Assembly: GCA_002293455.1 (NCBI GenBank)
Contig: DBDH01000012.1
Location: 18,524-28,598, forward strand
Direction: 5' to 3'
Origin: Treponema sp. UBA937
GTDB taxonomy: Bacteria; Spirochaetota; Spirochaetia; Treponematales; Breznakiellaceae
Length of the DNA stretch: 10,075 bases
The notes beneath the pieces are model-generated. The model had not been told where the DNA came from. It saw only the letters and a list, made by a program, of their open reading frames with translations, and did no database searches. Made by a program: the position numbers and the translations under genes. Below are positions 1 through 5,751 of this stretch, in pieces (position 1 is the stretch's first letter; every line of letters starts with the position of its first letter).

Positions 1-605
1 GATTCAAGGACATTCGCCTTATCGACCACGCAAAGTTTTTTCCGGCGGATTTTCGCCGCGTCATACCCCGAACGGAGAACGCGGGTTATTTCTTCTTTTG
101 AATACGTCTCGGTATCGAAGGCTGAGTTTCCGTCACCGCTTCTGCCCCGCTCGCCGAAATAAAGGCCGCCGGTTAACTCGCGCACAATGAGAAGATCAAA
201 CGTGGGCTTTCCTTCGGGATGGCTTGCCGCAAGAACCGAATCTTTTAAAGGACAGGCATCTTTCAACTGGGGAAGCAGGGCGGCGGGCCGAAGATTCGCG
301 AATACTTCAAGACCGGAGCGGAGTCCGAGAAGAGCGCGTTCAGGCCGAAGATTGCCGGGCAGGGTTTCCCACTGTGGGCCGCCGACCGCTCCTAAGAGAA
401 CGGCGTCACACTGCCGCGCCGATTCCAGCGTTTCCTTCGGAAGGGGCTCACCGGTAGAATCGATGGCGCATCCGCCGGCTTCGAGTTCCACATAATTGAA
501 AACGTGGCCGAACTTATCGCCCACGGAATCAAGGATTTCCAACGAGGGGGCTGTTACTTCCGGCCCGATGCCGTCACCGGGAACAACCGCTATAGAATAA
601 TTCAT
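1..605 (-). CDS. leuB: 3-isopropylmalate dehydrogenase, N-terminal part (cut by window edge)
   Basis: LeuB oxidatively decarboxylates 3-isopropylmalate to 2-ketoisocaproate with NAD+ in cytoplasmic leucine synthesis. The same enzyme class acts on the methylmalate intermediate of the citramalate-isoleucine route. The first 201 residues are present. They show the N-terminal VVPGDGIGPEV motif (residues 7-17), the substrate-binding arginine region LLGLRSGLEVFANLRPA (R96, R106), the VRELTGGLYFGE block (R142, Y149), and the catalytic-lysine segment CVVDKANVLE (K196) just before the sequence leaves the window. The ATG at 603-605 is preceded by AGGAGA at 612-617 with a 6-nt gap, which supports this start. 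An ATG overlapping the ribosome site is out of frame. Base composition is GC-richer than the genes to its right and resembles cimA and leuA. No convincing promoter was found in the 117 bases upstream. Confidence 0.96.
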   Translation of the reverse strand, partial: MNYSIAVVPGDGIGPEVTAPSLEILDSVGDKFGHVFNYVELEAGGCAIDSTGEPLPKETLESARQCDAVLLGAVGGPQWETLPGNLRPERALLGLRSGLEVFANLRPAALLPQLKDACPLKDSVLAASHPEGKPTFDLLIVRELTGGLYFGERGRSGDGNSAFDTETYSKEEITRVLRSGYDAAKIRRKKLCVVDKANVLE

Positions 606-660
606 ATTTCATCTCCTATTCAAAATAATTAGTTACAAAAAAACTATACGCATATAAATA

Positions 661-672
661 ATGTCAGATACC
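661..672. repeat. degenerate copy of the GTGTCAGACAC repeat
   Basis: ATGTCAGATACC matches 10 of 12 positions of GTGTCAGACACC, the repeat seen at 4177-4188. It lies in the 117-base gap between the 189-residue gene and leuB. The inverted symmetry is partly lost. It may be a decayed copy or chance. Nothing else is clear in this AT-rich gap apart from the leuB ribosome site. Confidence 0.3.
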
Positions 673-722
673 TCTGCATTTTACGATAGAATAAGTCAAT
701 TTTTTTACAGAATCTATCTAAG

Positions 723-1292
723 TCAATAACTTACTTTATCTTTAAGCACCGAACGCAAATAAGGTTTAATTGAATTCTTAATAATGGCAAAGATTTTTCG
801 TTGCTGTGCGTCCGAAATACTGTCCTTATCTCGCTTGTTGAACATTTTCAACAAGAATTCATAATCCACTTCGGGGTCAAAATCATTATAAATGGTAGCC
901 TGAAATACATCTTCGTCATATAAATAGTCCAGTAGTTTTTTTGTAAAAAAATCTTTTGAAAGCGTAATAAATTCGTTGCTCTCGATTGCATGAAGCAATT
1001 TAAACAACTGTTTTTTGATAGATACATCTTCGTTGAGGTCGTCTCGTTCGAACTTCTTTATGCAAGAACTCCCTATCGGATATAATCTATTGTCGTTTAT
1101 AGTATTGCGTATTGTGAAAAGATATCGGAGTTCTTCCTTGCCGTAAATGCAGGATTCTTGAAGTGTTTCATCCTCTTTGCAGTCAAAGATTTCCCATTCA
1201 AGTACAGCGTTTTTCCAATCCGATGCTTCAGATTCATCTATAACGCGTTGTATTAATTTGTTGTAGTAACTACTATTTCTGTTGAATTTCAT
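723..1292 (-). CDS. conserved hypothetical protein with degenerate Cys-rich (zinc-finger-like) motif
   Basis: This is a 189-residue soluble protein with no signal peptide or membrane segment. Residues 31-82 hold a recognisable pattern: an acidic stretch with C38, then SCIYGKEELRYLFTIRN (C48), then LYPIGSSCIKKFER (C77). I recall related hypothetical and phage-type proteins with C-x-C-G-(aromatic-rich)-N-x(n)-GSxCI+KF, which suggests a small metal-binding fold. Here the second Cys of the C-x-C is Tyr50, so metal binding may be weakened. The remainder (90-189) is charged and predicted helical, ending in a basic IIKNSIKPYLR segment. The ATG at 1290-1292 has AGGAAG at 1302-1307, 9 nt upstream. The gene sits between the PIN module and leuB. 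Function is unknown; a nucleic-acid-associated role is only a guess. Confidence 0.8.
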   Translation of the reverse strand: MKFNRNSSYYNKLIQRVIDESEASDWKNAVLEWEIFDCKEDETLQESCIYGKEELRYLFTIRNTINDNRLYPIGSSCIKKFERDDLNEDVSIKKQLFKLLHAIESNEFITLSKDFFTKKLLDYLYDEDVFQATIYNDFDPEVDYEFLLKMFNKRDKDSISDAQQRKIFAIIKNSIKPYLRSVLKDKVSY

Positions 1293-1348
1293 TTTTCATC
1301 ACTTCCTAAGCAAGCGGTCATTAGTTATACCACACAGAATAAACTGTA

Positions 1349-1441
1349 TTATGTTCTGATTAACTGAGAACACAAAAATACCAGTCCGCATTTCACTGCC
1401 ATCTCATTAAACATTTCGCAATGGATTTCAGGTTTTGTCAT
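1349..1441 (-). CDS. possible 30-codon small ORF or gene remnant
   Basis: An ATG at 1439-1441 opens a 30-residue frame beginning MTKPEIHCEMFNEMA and ending SQLIRT before TAA at 1349-1351. It overlaps the end of the antitoxin-like gene by 14 nt in another frame. AAGGA lies about 10 nt upstream of the ATG, so coupled translation is possible. The peptide matches no family I recognise. It could be the stub of a displaced gene or a chance frame. Downstream lies a small imperfect inverted repeat (GTTCT...AGAAC, 1353-1371, overlapping the 3' end) and ACAG...CTGT near 1334-1347, either of which might be regulatory for the next gene. Confidence 0.25.
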   Translation of the reverse strand: MTKPEIHCEMFNEMAVKCGLVFLCSQLIRT

Positions 1442-1721
1442 ATACTTTTTTTCCTTCACTATCCCTATGCCAAGAAGGTTCCGGATGTTCCTTAAAATAT
1501 TCTAATGTCTCATTCATATCAGGATCATTATAAAAACTTTGAGTACGCCGCCATTCAGTATAATCCTTAACAAGCAATTCCTCAGATTCGGCGTTAATAT
1601 CGTAATAATTAAACAATGCAAGAAACTTCCGGGTTTGTTCTTCTCCCAGTGCTTGAATAAGGGCTTTGATTCCATTGTCACGTAAAATCAAAGCATCGTT
1701 ATAATTAAGATTCAATTTCAT
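1428..1721 (-). CDS. antitoxin-like partner of the PIN toxin
   Basis: This is a 97-residue hydrophilic protein. Its N-terminus MKLNLNYNDALILRDNGIKA, followed by LIQALGEEQTRKFLALF, resembles small proteins commonly encoded beside PIN-domain genes, from memory of the family. The middle and C-terminus (EELLVKDYTEWRRTQ, then HPEPSWHRDSEGKK) are charged. The frame extends 8 codons further upstream, but the ATG at 1719-1721 follows a perfect AAGGAGG (1728-1734) with a 6-nt gap, so I chose it. The gene starts inside the 3' end of the PIN gene (17-nt overlap), implying translational coupling. It presumably binds and neutralises the toxin. That role is inferred from position and size, and no DNA-binding motif is obvious. 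Confidence 0.75.
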   Translation of the reverse strand: MKLNLNYNDALILRDNGIKALIQALGEEQTRKFLALFNYYDINAESEELLVKDYTEWRRTQSFYNDPDMNETLEYFKEHPEPSWHRDSEGKKVYDKT

Positions 1722-2154
1722 TATTTTCCTCCTTGAGAAAATCACAGGGATTGATCACTTTCACGTTGTGGGTAAATCTTTTTGAATAATTGATAAAGTC
1801 AATGTCGGTAGTCAATAAATAATCGGCATGTACGGTTTCGGCTGCTGCAAGATGTAAACTATCAAATGTTTTTAAATTAAAATTCTGATAGTATTTTGCC
1901 AATTTGCTCATACTGTCATTCAGTGTATAATATTCATCACAATAATAAAAATCAAGAACTTTATCACGCTTTTCTGTAACTTTTATGCAGTTGATTTCAT
2001 GCATGACGAACTGACTTGATACAATTATTAATTTTCCACTCTTCGATAGATTCATAACTTGTAAAACCGCATCAGCTTCTTGTTTTATTTTATCCTGCAG
2101 AGAGTCATCAAAGGGTCTATTGTAACAACAGCTATCCAAATATATTTTGAGCAT
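1705..2154 (-). CDS. PIN-domain ribonuclease toxin (VapC-like)
   Basis: This is a 149-residue protein of normal PIN-domain length. PIN toxins are Mg2+-dependent ribonucleases that cut tRNA, rRNA or mRNA. The acidic residues expected of the fold are visible: D7 in MLKIYLDSCCYNRPF, E53 in MHEINC, D98 in FDSLHLAAAE, and D117/D119 in LLTTDIDF. The YLDSCCYNRPFDD opening places it in a PIN subgroup distinct from classical VapC, which usually starts with a plain VLDTS-type strand. ATG 2154 has AGGAG at 2160-2164 with a 5-nt gap. It is first in its operon, with the antitoxin-like gene second (17-nt overlap), the reverse of most vapBC loci. A strong promoter lies directly upstream. Target RNA cannot be read from the sequence. 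Confidence 0.88.
   Translation of the reverse strand: MLKIYLDSCCYNRPFDDSLQDKIKQEADAVLQVMNLSKSGKLIIVSSQFVMHEINCIKVTEKRDKVLDFYYCDEYYTLNDSMSKLAKYYQNFNLKTFDSLHLAAAETVHADYLLTTDIDFINYSKRFTHNVKVINPCDFLKEENNEIES
1728..1734 (-). promoter_or_regulatory. ribosome binding site fixing the antitoxin-like start
   Basis: AAGGAGG lies within the last codons of the PIN gene, 6 nt before ATG 1721. It argues for the shorter 97-residue product over the 105-residue reading. Confidence 0.8.
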
Positions 2155-2174
2155 TTCTTCTCCTATCTATTATT

Positions 2175-2202
2175 AGTATAGCCGTTTTGGCATACACGTC
2201 AA
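2175..2202 (-). promoter_or_regulatory. sigma70-type promoter for the PIN/antitoxin-like pair
   Basis: Reading on the minus strand, TTGACG (2202-2197) and TATACT (2180-2175) are separated by exactly 16 nt, each differing from consensus by one base. Transcription would start near 2167, giving a short leader of about a dozen bases before ATG 2154. The element starts about 10 bases past the methyltransferase stop, so the toxin pair can be transcribed independently of the upstream genes. Confidence 0.7.
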
Positions 2203-2212
2203 ATTGTTTTTT

Positions 2213-2950
2213 CTACACTTCCGCTGTAACAATCAACCGTTCGCTTTTTTCGTCGTATGGTGTTCTATCATAATCACCGAAAATCTCAATATTGCTGTAT
2301 CCCGATTCAGCGAGCAATCTTCTGTAATCATCGTCTAACAGTATTCTGTAAACAAAATCATATTGATTACTTTCTATGCGCCGCTCTGAATGAAACAAAT
2401 CCAAAACATGTATTGTTTGAAACCGGTCATCATGTTCTTTCACAAATACACGGGAAAAATCTTTTCTGTTTACCACAACTTCAATGGACGGGAGCGTCAA
2501 TGTAAAGTGCGTAGTCCCCTGCGTTAACACCAATAAGCCGCCCTTGTATAATGTGTGCTTCATGGATGTAAGCGCAAGGATCAAGTCTTCATCAGAATGC
2601 AGATGCGGCAGTGCTGTGGAAAGGCAGACAATTGCGTCGAATGTGCTGGAATGTTTTGTTTCCAAATATCGAAAATCGCATTGATGAAGTGGAACTTCGA
2701 TGTTGTACTTTGCGAGATTTCCGCGCGCCGCGTCAAGCATTGAAAGCGAATAATCAGAACCGCTCACGGCATAACCCAGTTGAGACAACATCAGAAGATG
2801 CTGACCTGTTCCGCACGCGCAGTCCAAGACGGATGTGACTCCATGTTCCGCAAATAGGCCTGAGAAAAAATCTTTTTCTTTTCCGAGGTATTCTTCTATC
2901 GGCCCGAACTCATCGTAATCATACGCGAAGTTTTTGTATAAATCATTCAT
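2213..2950 (-). CDS. class I SAM-dependent methyltransferase
   Basis: This is a 245-residue cytoplasmic methyltransferase with the Rossmann-like SAM fold. Motif I is VLDCACGTGQHLL (residues 41-53), the acidic ribose-binding residue is D66 in SGSDYS, a motif II/III-like CDFRYLE is at 91-97, and motif IV is FDAIVCLSTALPHL (104-117), followed by a KGGLLVLTQG strand. The C-terminal third (about 150-245) is the substrate-capping region and resembles small-molecule methyltransferases of the UbiE/Methyltransf_25 type rather than DNA or rRNA enzymes. The substrate cannot be inferred. The start ATG 2950 has only a weak ribosome site (AGGTG about 10 nt away), but the N-terminus MNDLYKNFAYDYDEF is typical of the family. 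It is 23 nt downstream of the PNPOx-like gene. Its product SAH would be a substrate for the mtnN product encoded upstream in the same block. Confidence 0.92.
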   Translation of the reverse strand: MNDLYKNFAYDYDEFGPIEEYLGKEKDFFSGLFAEHGVTSVLDCACGTGQHLLMLSQLGYAVSGSDYSLSMLDAARGNLAKYNIEVPLHQCDFRYLETKHSSTFDAIVCLSTALPHLHSDEDLILALTSMKHTLYKGGLLVLTQGTTHFTLTLPSIEVVVNRKDFSRVFVKEHDDRFQTIHVLDLFHSERRIESNQYDFVYRILLDDDYRRLLAESGYSNIEIFGDYDRTPYDEKSERLIVTAEV

Positions 2951-2973
2951 AACACAAACGCACCTGTTTCCTT

Positions 2974-3447
2974 CTATGCTTCGGACACTTTAAGCATTTT
3001 TTCTAATCGATACGTTTGATTATCAAAATCAAAATATTCCATAAAAGGCTCTGTAAGTTCATAATCCCATGAATAAATTAATGCAGGCACGATTTCGAGC
3101 AGCTTTTCTGTCGGCAGAGCGGAATAAGCCTTGCAAGACGTAGGAAAATACTTTTTGTAAAGTTCGATGAAAAAACGGTTGCTTTCGTCGAGAGGACTTC
3201 CCATGATACGGCACTTGCCTTCAATCGAAAAATTCTTCAAGCATAACGCCGCGTTTGAGTTTATCAAAATCTGTTTGTATTTGAGAAAAGTCTCATCCGT
3301 CTGAAAATAAAATTTTTCATCATATACAATAATACTCATCGGACGTGACGTAACTCTGTTTTCGGCAGACGTTGAAAGAATCATAACCCCATGCGTTCCA
3401 ATCTTTTTCCATAACTCAGATGTTTTCTCAGAAAAAATAGTATCCAT
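2974..3447 (-). CDS. pyridoxamine 5'-phosphate oxidase-like (FMN-binding split barrel) protein
   Basis: This 157-residue protein has the split-barrel pattern of PNPOx-like flavin-binding proteins: LWKKIGTHGVMILSTSAENRVTSRPMSIIVYDEKFYFQTD (residues 13-52). This corresponds to the opening strands with the T-x-RPM segment that contacts flavin. It is followed by KYKQILINSNAALCLKNFSIEGKCRIMG (57-84) and a C-terminal strand with aromatic residues. Family members bind FMN, F420 or heme and reduce or sense small molecules. The actual substrate is unknown. This is not biosynthetic PdxH, which is longer (about 210-220 residues). ATG 3447 is preceded by AGAGG (3454-3458) at 6 nt. It follows the nitroreductase gene, with the palindromic repeat in the 35-nt gap, so the two flavoproteins may be co-expressed. 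Confidence 0.85.
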   Translation of the reverse strand: MDTIFSEKTSELWKKIGTHGVMILSTSAENRVTSRPMSIIVYDEKFYFQTDETFLKYKQILINSNAALCLKNFSIEGKCRIMGSPLDESNRFFIELYKKYFPTSCKAYSALPTEKLLEIVPALIYSWDYELTEPFMEYFDFDNQTYRLEKMLKVSEA

Positions 3448-3464
3448 AACGAACCTCTAATATG

Positions 3465-3483
3465 AAAAGTGTCAGACACTTTT
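3465..3483. repeat. perfect 19-bp palindrome with GTGTCAGACAC core
   Basis: Arms AAAAGTGTC and GACACTTTT are exact inverted repeats around one base. As RNA it would form an 8-bp stem with a 3-nt loop, ending in a short U run on either strand. It abuts the nitroreductase gene: its last base is the final base of that gene's TAA (3483-3485). Fourteen bases (AAAGTGTCAGACAC) are identical to the copy at 4174-4187. It could be a weak bidirectional terminator, an mRNA-end hairpin or a dispersed repeat unit. Confidence 0.85.
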
Positions 3484-4142
3484 TACCGCCATGTAAAGTT
3501 TTCAATCCCCGCACCGGCTTCAAAATGATATTTCACGATACCGAGGTCAATGTTAGAAAACGTACCGTTGTTACACTCCGCTTTCACCGTATTTCCGGAA
3601 AGCGTAAACAAAAACTTCTGCTTGTTTACAGCAGTGGGAGCCAACATCACCGCTTCCATGCCGGAACGGAACCAATCGGGCATATTGCCGTCTGTCTTGC
3701 ACAATGATTCCATCGGTTTGCCTTTGTGCGGCATCCCCTGCGTTTCGCCGTAACCGAATGAGATGATGATTACGACTTTCTCGTCGTCAGCCAATTGCGC
3801 GGCGAATTTCTTGCCGCTGAATGAGGCCCCCCAGCAAGTGTTGAGACCAAGCTCTTGCGCTTTCAAGACAAGCCGCTCCCCGAAATATCCTGCTTTTTCT
3901 TCAAGGCCTTCGCTTACCTTGCCGGCGAGAACGAAGAAATTTTTTGCCCCAGAAAAGTTTATTTTTGCCAGCAGGCTGTTAAACGTTTCAGAGTCATTTG
4001 CAACCAACCGGATGTTCAATCCGCTTTCATCGTTGCACTTTTTGACCTCATCCCGCAGCGCGGCGAGTACTTCTTCTTCGACCTCTCTTTCAGTGTAGCG
4101 TCTTACAGAATGACGCTTTTGCATTGCTTCCATCGTAGTCAT
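3483..4142 (-). CDS. nitroreductase family protein (TM1586-type)
   Basis: This is a 219-residue FMN-dependent oxidoreductase. It carries the family's N-terminal R10-HSVRRY motif that contacts the FMN phosphate, a KNFFVLAGK strand (67-75), the helix GYFGERLVLKAQELGLNTCWGASF (85-108), and the pseudo-duplicate second half with MLAPTAVNKQKFLFT (166-180) and DLGIVKYHFEAG (199-210). The two-lobed single-chain layout matches the putative TM nitroreductase family (PF14512) rather than the usual dimeric NfsA/NfsB form. Physiological substrate is unknown. A TTG two codons upstream is in frame, but ATG 4142 has AAGGAG (4151-4156) at 8 nt and is preferred. The stop codon touches the palindromic repeat at 3465-3483. 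The neighbours, a PNPOx-like protein downstream and a GyrI-like protein upstream, suggest a small-molecule redox or detoxification context. Confidence 0.92.
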   Translation of the reverse strand: MTTMEAMQKRHSVRRYTEREVEEEVLAALRDEVKKCNDESGLNIRLVANDSETFNSLLAKINFSGAKNFFVLAGKVSEGLEEKAGYFGERLVLKAQELGLNTCWGASFSGKKFAAQLADDEKVVIIISFGYGETQGMPHKGKPMESLCKTDGNMPDWFRSGMEAVMLAPTAVNKQKFLFTLSGNTVKAECNNGTFSNIDLGIVKYHFEAGAGIENFTWR

Positions 4143-4150
4143 AATCAATT

Positions 4151-4156
4151 CTCCTT
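4151..4156 (-). promoter_or_regulatory. ribosome binding site fixing the nitroreductase start
   Basis: AAGGAG lies 8 nt before ATG 4142 and would be too close (2 nt) to the alternative TTG at 4148, so the shorter product is favoured. Confidence 0.75.
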
Positions 4157-4170
4157 TTAAAAATATTTAT

Positions 4171-4206
4171 TTTAAAGTGTCAGACACCTGGTGTCAAACA
4201 CCTTTT
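4171..4206. repeat. double copy of the GTGTCAGACAC repeat forming one long hairpin
   Basis: Two tandem units, GTGTCAGACAC (4177-4187) and GTGTCAAACAC (4191-4201), are separated by CTG. In minus-strand RNA the two 11-nt units can pair with each other around a 3-nt loop: ten of eleven positions pair, one as G-U, with a single U-U mismatch. Flanking AAA/UUU extends the stem past a bulged G. The element lies inside the 3' end of the GyrI-like gene and contains its stop codon. The left half repeats, for 14 bases, the palindrome at 3466-3479. Confidence 0.85.
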
Positions 4207-4663
4207 GAATCGCAAACAGAATATCAATGTGCGGCTTTTTGCCCCGGCTCATTTCTGTGTGGAACTCATATTCCATATTTGAAGACGCGTACTCTGATTT
4301 CGGCAGCCATTCCATATAGAAAGTCCTTTTCGCTTCGCCAATGGACATCCCCCACATAAAGCCCATCTTTGGTCTTACCGTGACTTTAGCGTAGAGCCCT
4401 TTGGGAATCATAAATGTTTCCAAGCCGGTGCTTTCTGTCTCCCCGCCGATAAAAAGCTTGAAATCTTTTGTGCCGGTATCATACCCGCTTGATACAACAA
4501 AAAACGGTATAACCTCGCCGTCATGTTTCCCGGCAGCTTCGTAGTACCTTTTTGAAAGAGCGGGTATATCCTTTGCCTGTGTCCGGTCGTTCGACTGTTG
4601 GCATAATCCAAAAATGGTCTTGTCTTCGTTATATTCAATAATCGACAAATCTAATCTTCGCAT
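4172..4663 (-). CDS. stand-alone GyrI-like / AraC effector-binding-domain protein
   Basis: This 163-residue protein resembles the GyrI-like small-molecule-binding domain found at the C-terminus of AraC/MerR regulators, here without any DNA-binding part. Supporting segments are LSKRYYEAAGKHDGE (36-50), the strand VIPFFVVSSGYDTGTKDFKLFIGGE (51-75), the PKGLYAKVTVRPK strand (87-99) and the late EYEFHTEMSRGKKPHIDILFAIQK (131-154), typical of the domain's acidic binding pocket. Such proteins bind or hydrolyse toxic small molecules, or inhibit gyrase (SbmC/GyrI). Which applies here is unknown. A GTG further upstream is in frame, but ATG 4663 has GAGAGG (4671-4676) at 7 nt. The last nine codons (VFDTRCLTL, from V155) and the stop come from the double repeat at 4171-4206, so the natural C-terminus was probably replaced. 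The gene lies 19 nt after the GNAT gene. Confidence 0.8.
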   Translation of the reverse strand: MRRLDLSIIEYNEDKTIFGLCQQSNDRTQAKDIPALSKRYYEAAGKHDGEVIPFFVVSSGYDTGTKDFKLFIGGETESTGLETFMIPKGLYAKVTVRPKMGFMWGMSIGEAKRTFYMEWLPKSEYASSNMEYEFHTEMSRGKKPHIDILFAIQKVFDTRCLTL

Positions 4664-4670
4664 ATCCGGC

Positions 4671-4676
4671 CCTCTC
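4671..4676 (-). promoter_or_regulatory. ribosome binding site fixing the GyrI-like start
   Basis: GAGAGG is 7 nt before ATG 4663. It overlaps the possible GTG start at 4678, which therefore lacks a usable ribosome site. Confidence 0.65.
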
Positions 4677-4682
4677 ACTAAA

Positions 4683-5129
4683 TTATAAGGGTTTACTCAA
4701 ATAAATCATATCCACCAGCTGAATGCCGCCGTCAAACATTGGGTGATCGACATTGTCCGTGAAAAAGTTTTTAATTCTGTGCGAAATTGAAAAACCATTT
4801 TTCTCATAGAAGCGCAGTATCCAAGGAACGTCACCTGTTCCCACAAGCATCGTTGCATACTTGCCTTTATAATACGAAGATATATGATCTATAAGTTTGC
4901 TTCCATATCCCTTGCCGTTCCATTCTTCATACGTGGCGATATTTTTCAATTCACAAGTATCATCACTTTCCTGTGTAACAACGCAGATACTTTTCAGCCC
5001 ATCTTCATCGTACAATGCAAACAATTCACCGCGTTCCAAATACGTATCAATCATATCTTCCGACTCGTCTGCTAAAAGCAATAGATCGAGAAAATCTTTT
5101 TTGTTGGTTTTGATGATTTTTATTTCCAT
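4683..5129 (-). CDS. GNAT-family N-acetyltransferase (YvbK-like)
   Basis: This is a 148-residue acetyl-CoA-dependent acetyltransferase of usual GNAT length. The strand CELKNIATYEEW (59-70) leads into the acetyl-CoA pyrophosphate-binding loop NGKGYGSKLIDHI (71-83), followed by MLVGTGDVPWILRFYEKNGF (94-113), the motif B region with the FYEKNGF signature. The tail HRIKNFFTDNVDHPMFDGG (117-135) followed by QLVDMIYLSK is characteristic of the subgroup resembling Bacillus YvbK. The acceptor substrate is unknown. In-frame upstream TTG (5150) and ATG (5135) were passed over because GGAGG (5139-5143) is 9 nt from ATG 5129 but only 3 nt from 5135. The gene starts 17 nt after the isochorismatase-family gene and is probably co-transcribed with it. 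Confidence 0.9.
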   Translation of the reverse strand: MEIKIIKTNKKDFLDLLLLADESEDMIDTYLERGELFALYDEDGLKSICVVTQESDDTCELKNIATYEEWNGKGYGSKLIDHISSYYKGKYATMLVGTGDVPWILRFYEKNGFSISHRIKNFFTDNVDHPMFDGGIQLVDMIYLSKPL

Positions 5130-5138
5130 GTGCATACG

Positions 5139-5143
5139 CCTCC
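5139..5143 (-). promoter_or_regulatory. ribosome binding site fixing the GNAT start
   Basis: GGAGG lies 9 nt from ATG 5129, versus 3 nt from ATG 5135. It favours the 148-residue product beginning MEIKII. Confidence 0.7.
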
Positions 5144-5146
5144 GAT

Positions 5147-5689
5147 TCAACTGTTGAATACTACATCAAAAGCCGGCACTAATTCCGCAAACTGGGAACC
5201 CAGAACACTATTATGATGAGCGATAATTTGTTCCGCTTTTAATATATCGGAATCTAATGTACTGTGTCCGTCCGTAACAAGAATATTTTTGTATCCCAAA
5301 CTATGCGCTCTTCGGCAAGTAGTATCCACACAATAGGCTGTCTGCAAACCGGTAATGACCAGATTTACAATTCCGTGAGATTTCAGTGTATCATCCAGTG
5401 AGGATTCACAAAAAGCGTCTGCATGATATTTTTCAATAACAATATCATCCTGCTCCGGCATTATGTCAGGATGTACCTCCCACAAAGGTTGTCCCTTCTC
5501 CATAAGCGGAAAATCTGTATATACATGTTGAATGAAAATCACCGGCGAATGAGCTTTTTTCGCCTTGTCTATAAGGGTTTTGATATTCTCCAGTAACGCT
5601 TCTTCACGATAAATTGCCAAACCGTCATGATGTTTCCGCATAAATATACCAAGCTGAACATCAATTACTAAAAGCGCAGTAGTATTCAT
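5147..5689 (-). CDS. isochorismatase-family cysteine hydrolase
   Basis: This is a 180-residue alpha/beta hydrolase of the isochorismatase/nicotinamidase superfamily. The catalytic triad is readable: D10 in ALLVIDVQ, K87 in VIEKYHADAF, and C120 in ITGLQTAYCVDTTCRRA. The cis-peptide-type turn preceding the Cys is also in place. The family cleaves vinyl-ether or amide bonds, with substrates including isochorismate, nicotinamide and carbamoyl compounds. No isochorismate or NAD genes are nearby, so a specific substrate cannot be assigned. The nicotinamidase metal-site pattern is not evident. ATG 5689 is preceded by GGAGG (5699-5703) at 9 nt. The gene follows the 2H phosphoesterase after 62 nt, one of the longer gaps in the block, though no clear promoter was found there. 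Confidence 0.92.
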   Translation of the reverse strand: MNTTALLVIDVQLGIFMRKHHDGLAIYREEALLENIKTLIDKAKKAHSPVIFIQHVYTDFPLMEKGQPLWEVHPDIMPEQDDIVIEKYHADAFCESSLDDTLKSHGIVNLVITGLQTAYCVDTTCRRAHSLGYKNILVTDGHSTLDSDILKAEQIIAHHNSVLGSQFAELVPAFDVVFNS

Positions 5690-5751
5690 GTAGTCTTACC
5701 TCCCTCCCATTCAAAATGAATCTAAGCAGCTCCTTAATATATTACCTTATA

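Noticed and set aside
187..495. Plus-strand open frame opposite leuB
   Set aside because: The minus strand encodes unmistakable LeuB motifs through this interval. The plus-strand product is rich in Arg/Ser/Pro, as expected of an antisense shadow.
606..722. leuB promoter built on TTGACT (near 685-695) or TATAGT (near 643-652)
   Set aside because: No partner hexamer occurs at 16-18 nt spacing for either box.
4171..4206. CRISPR-like array
   Set aside because: Only two 11-bp units with a 3-nt gap plus one distant copy. There are no regular spacers and no cas genes.
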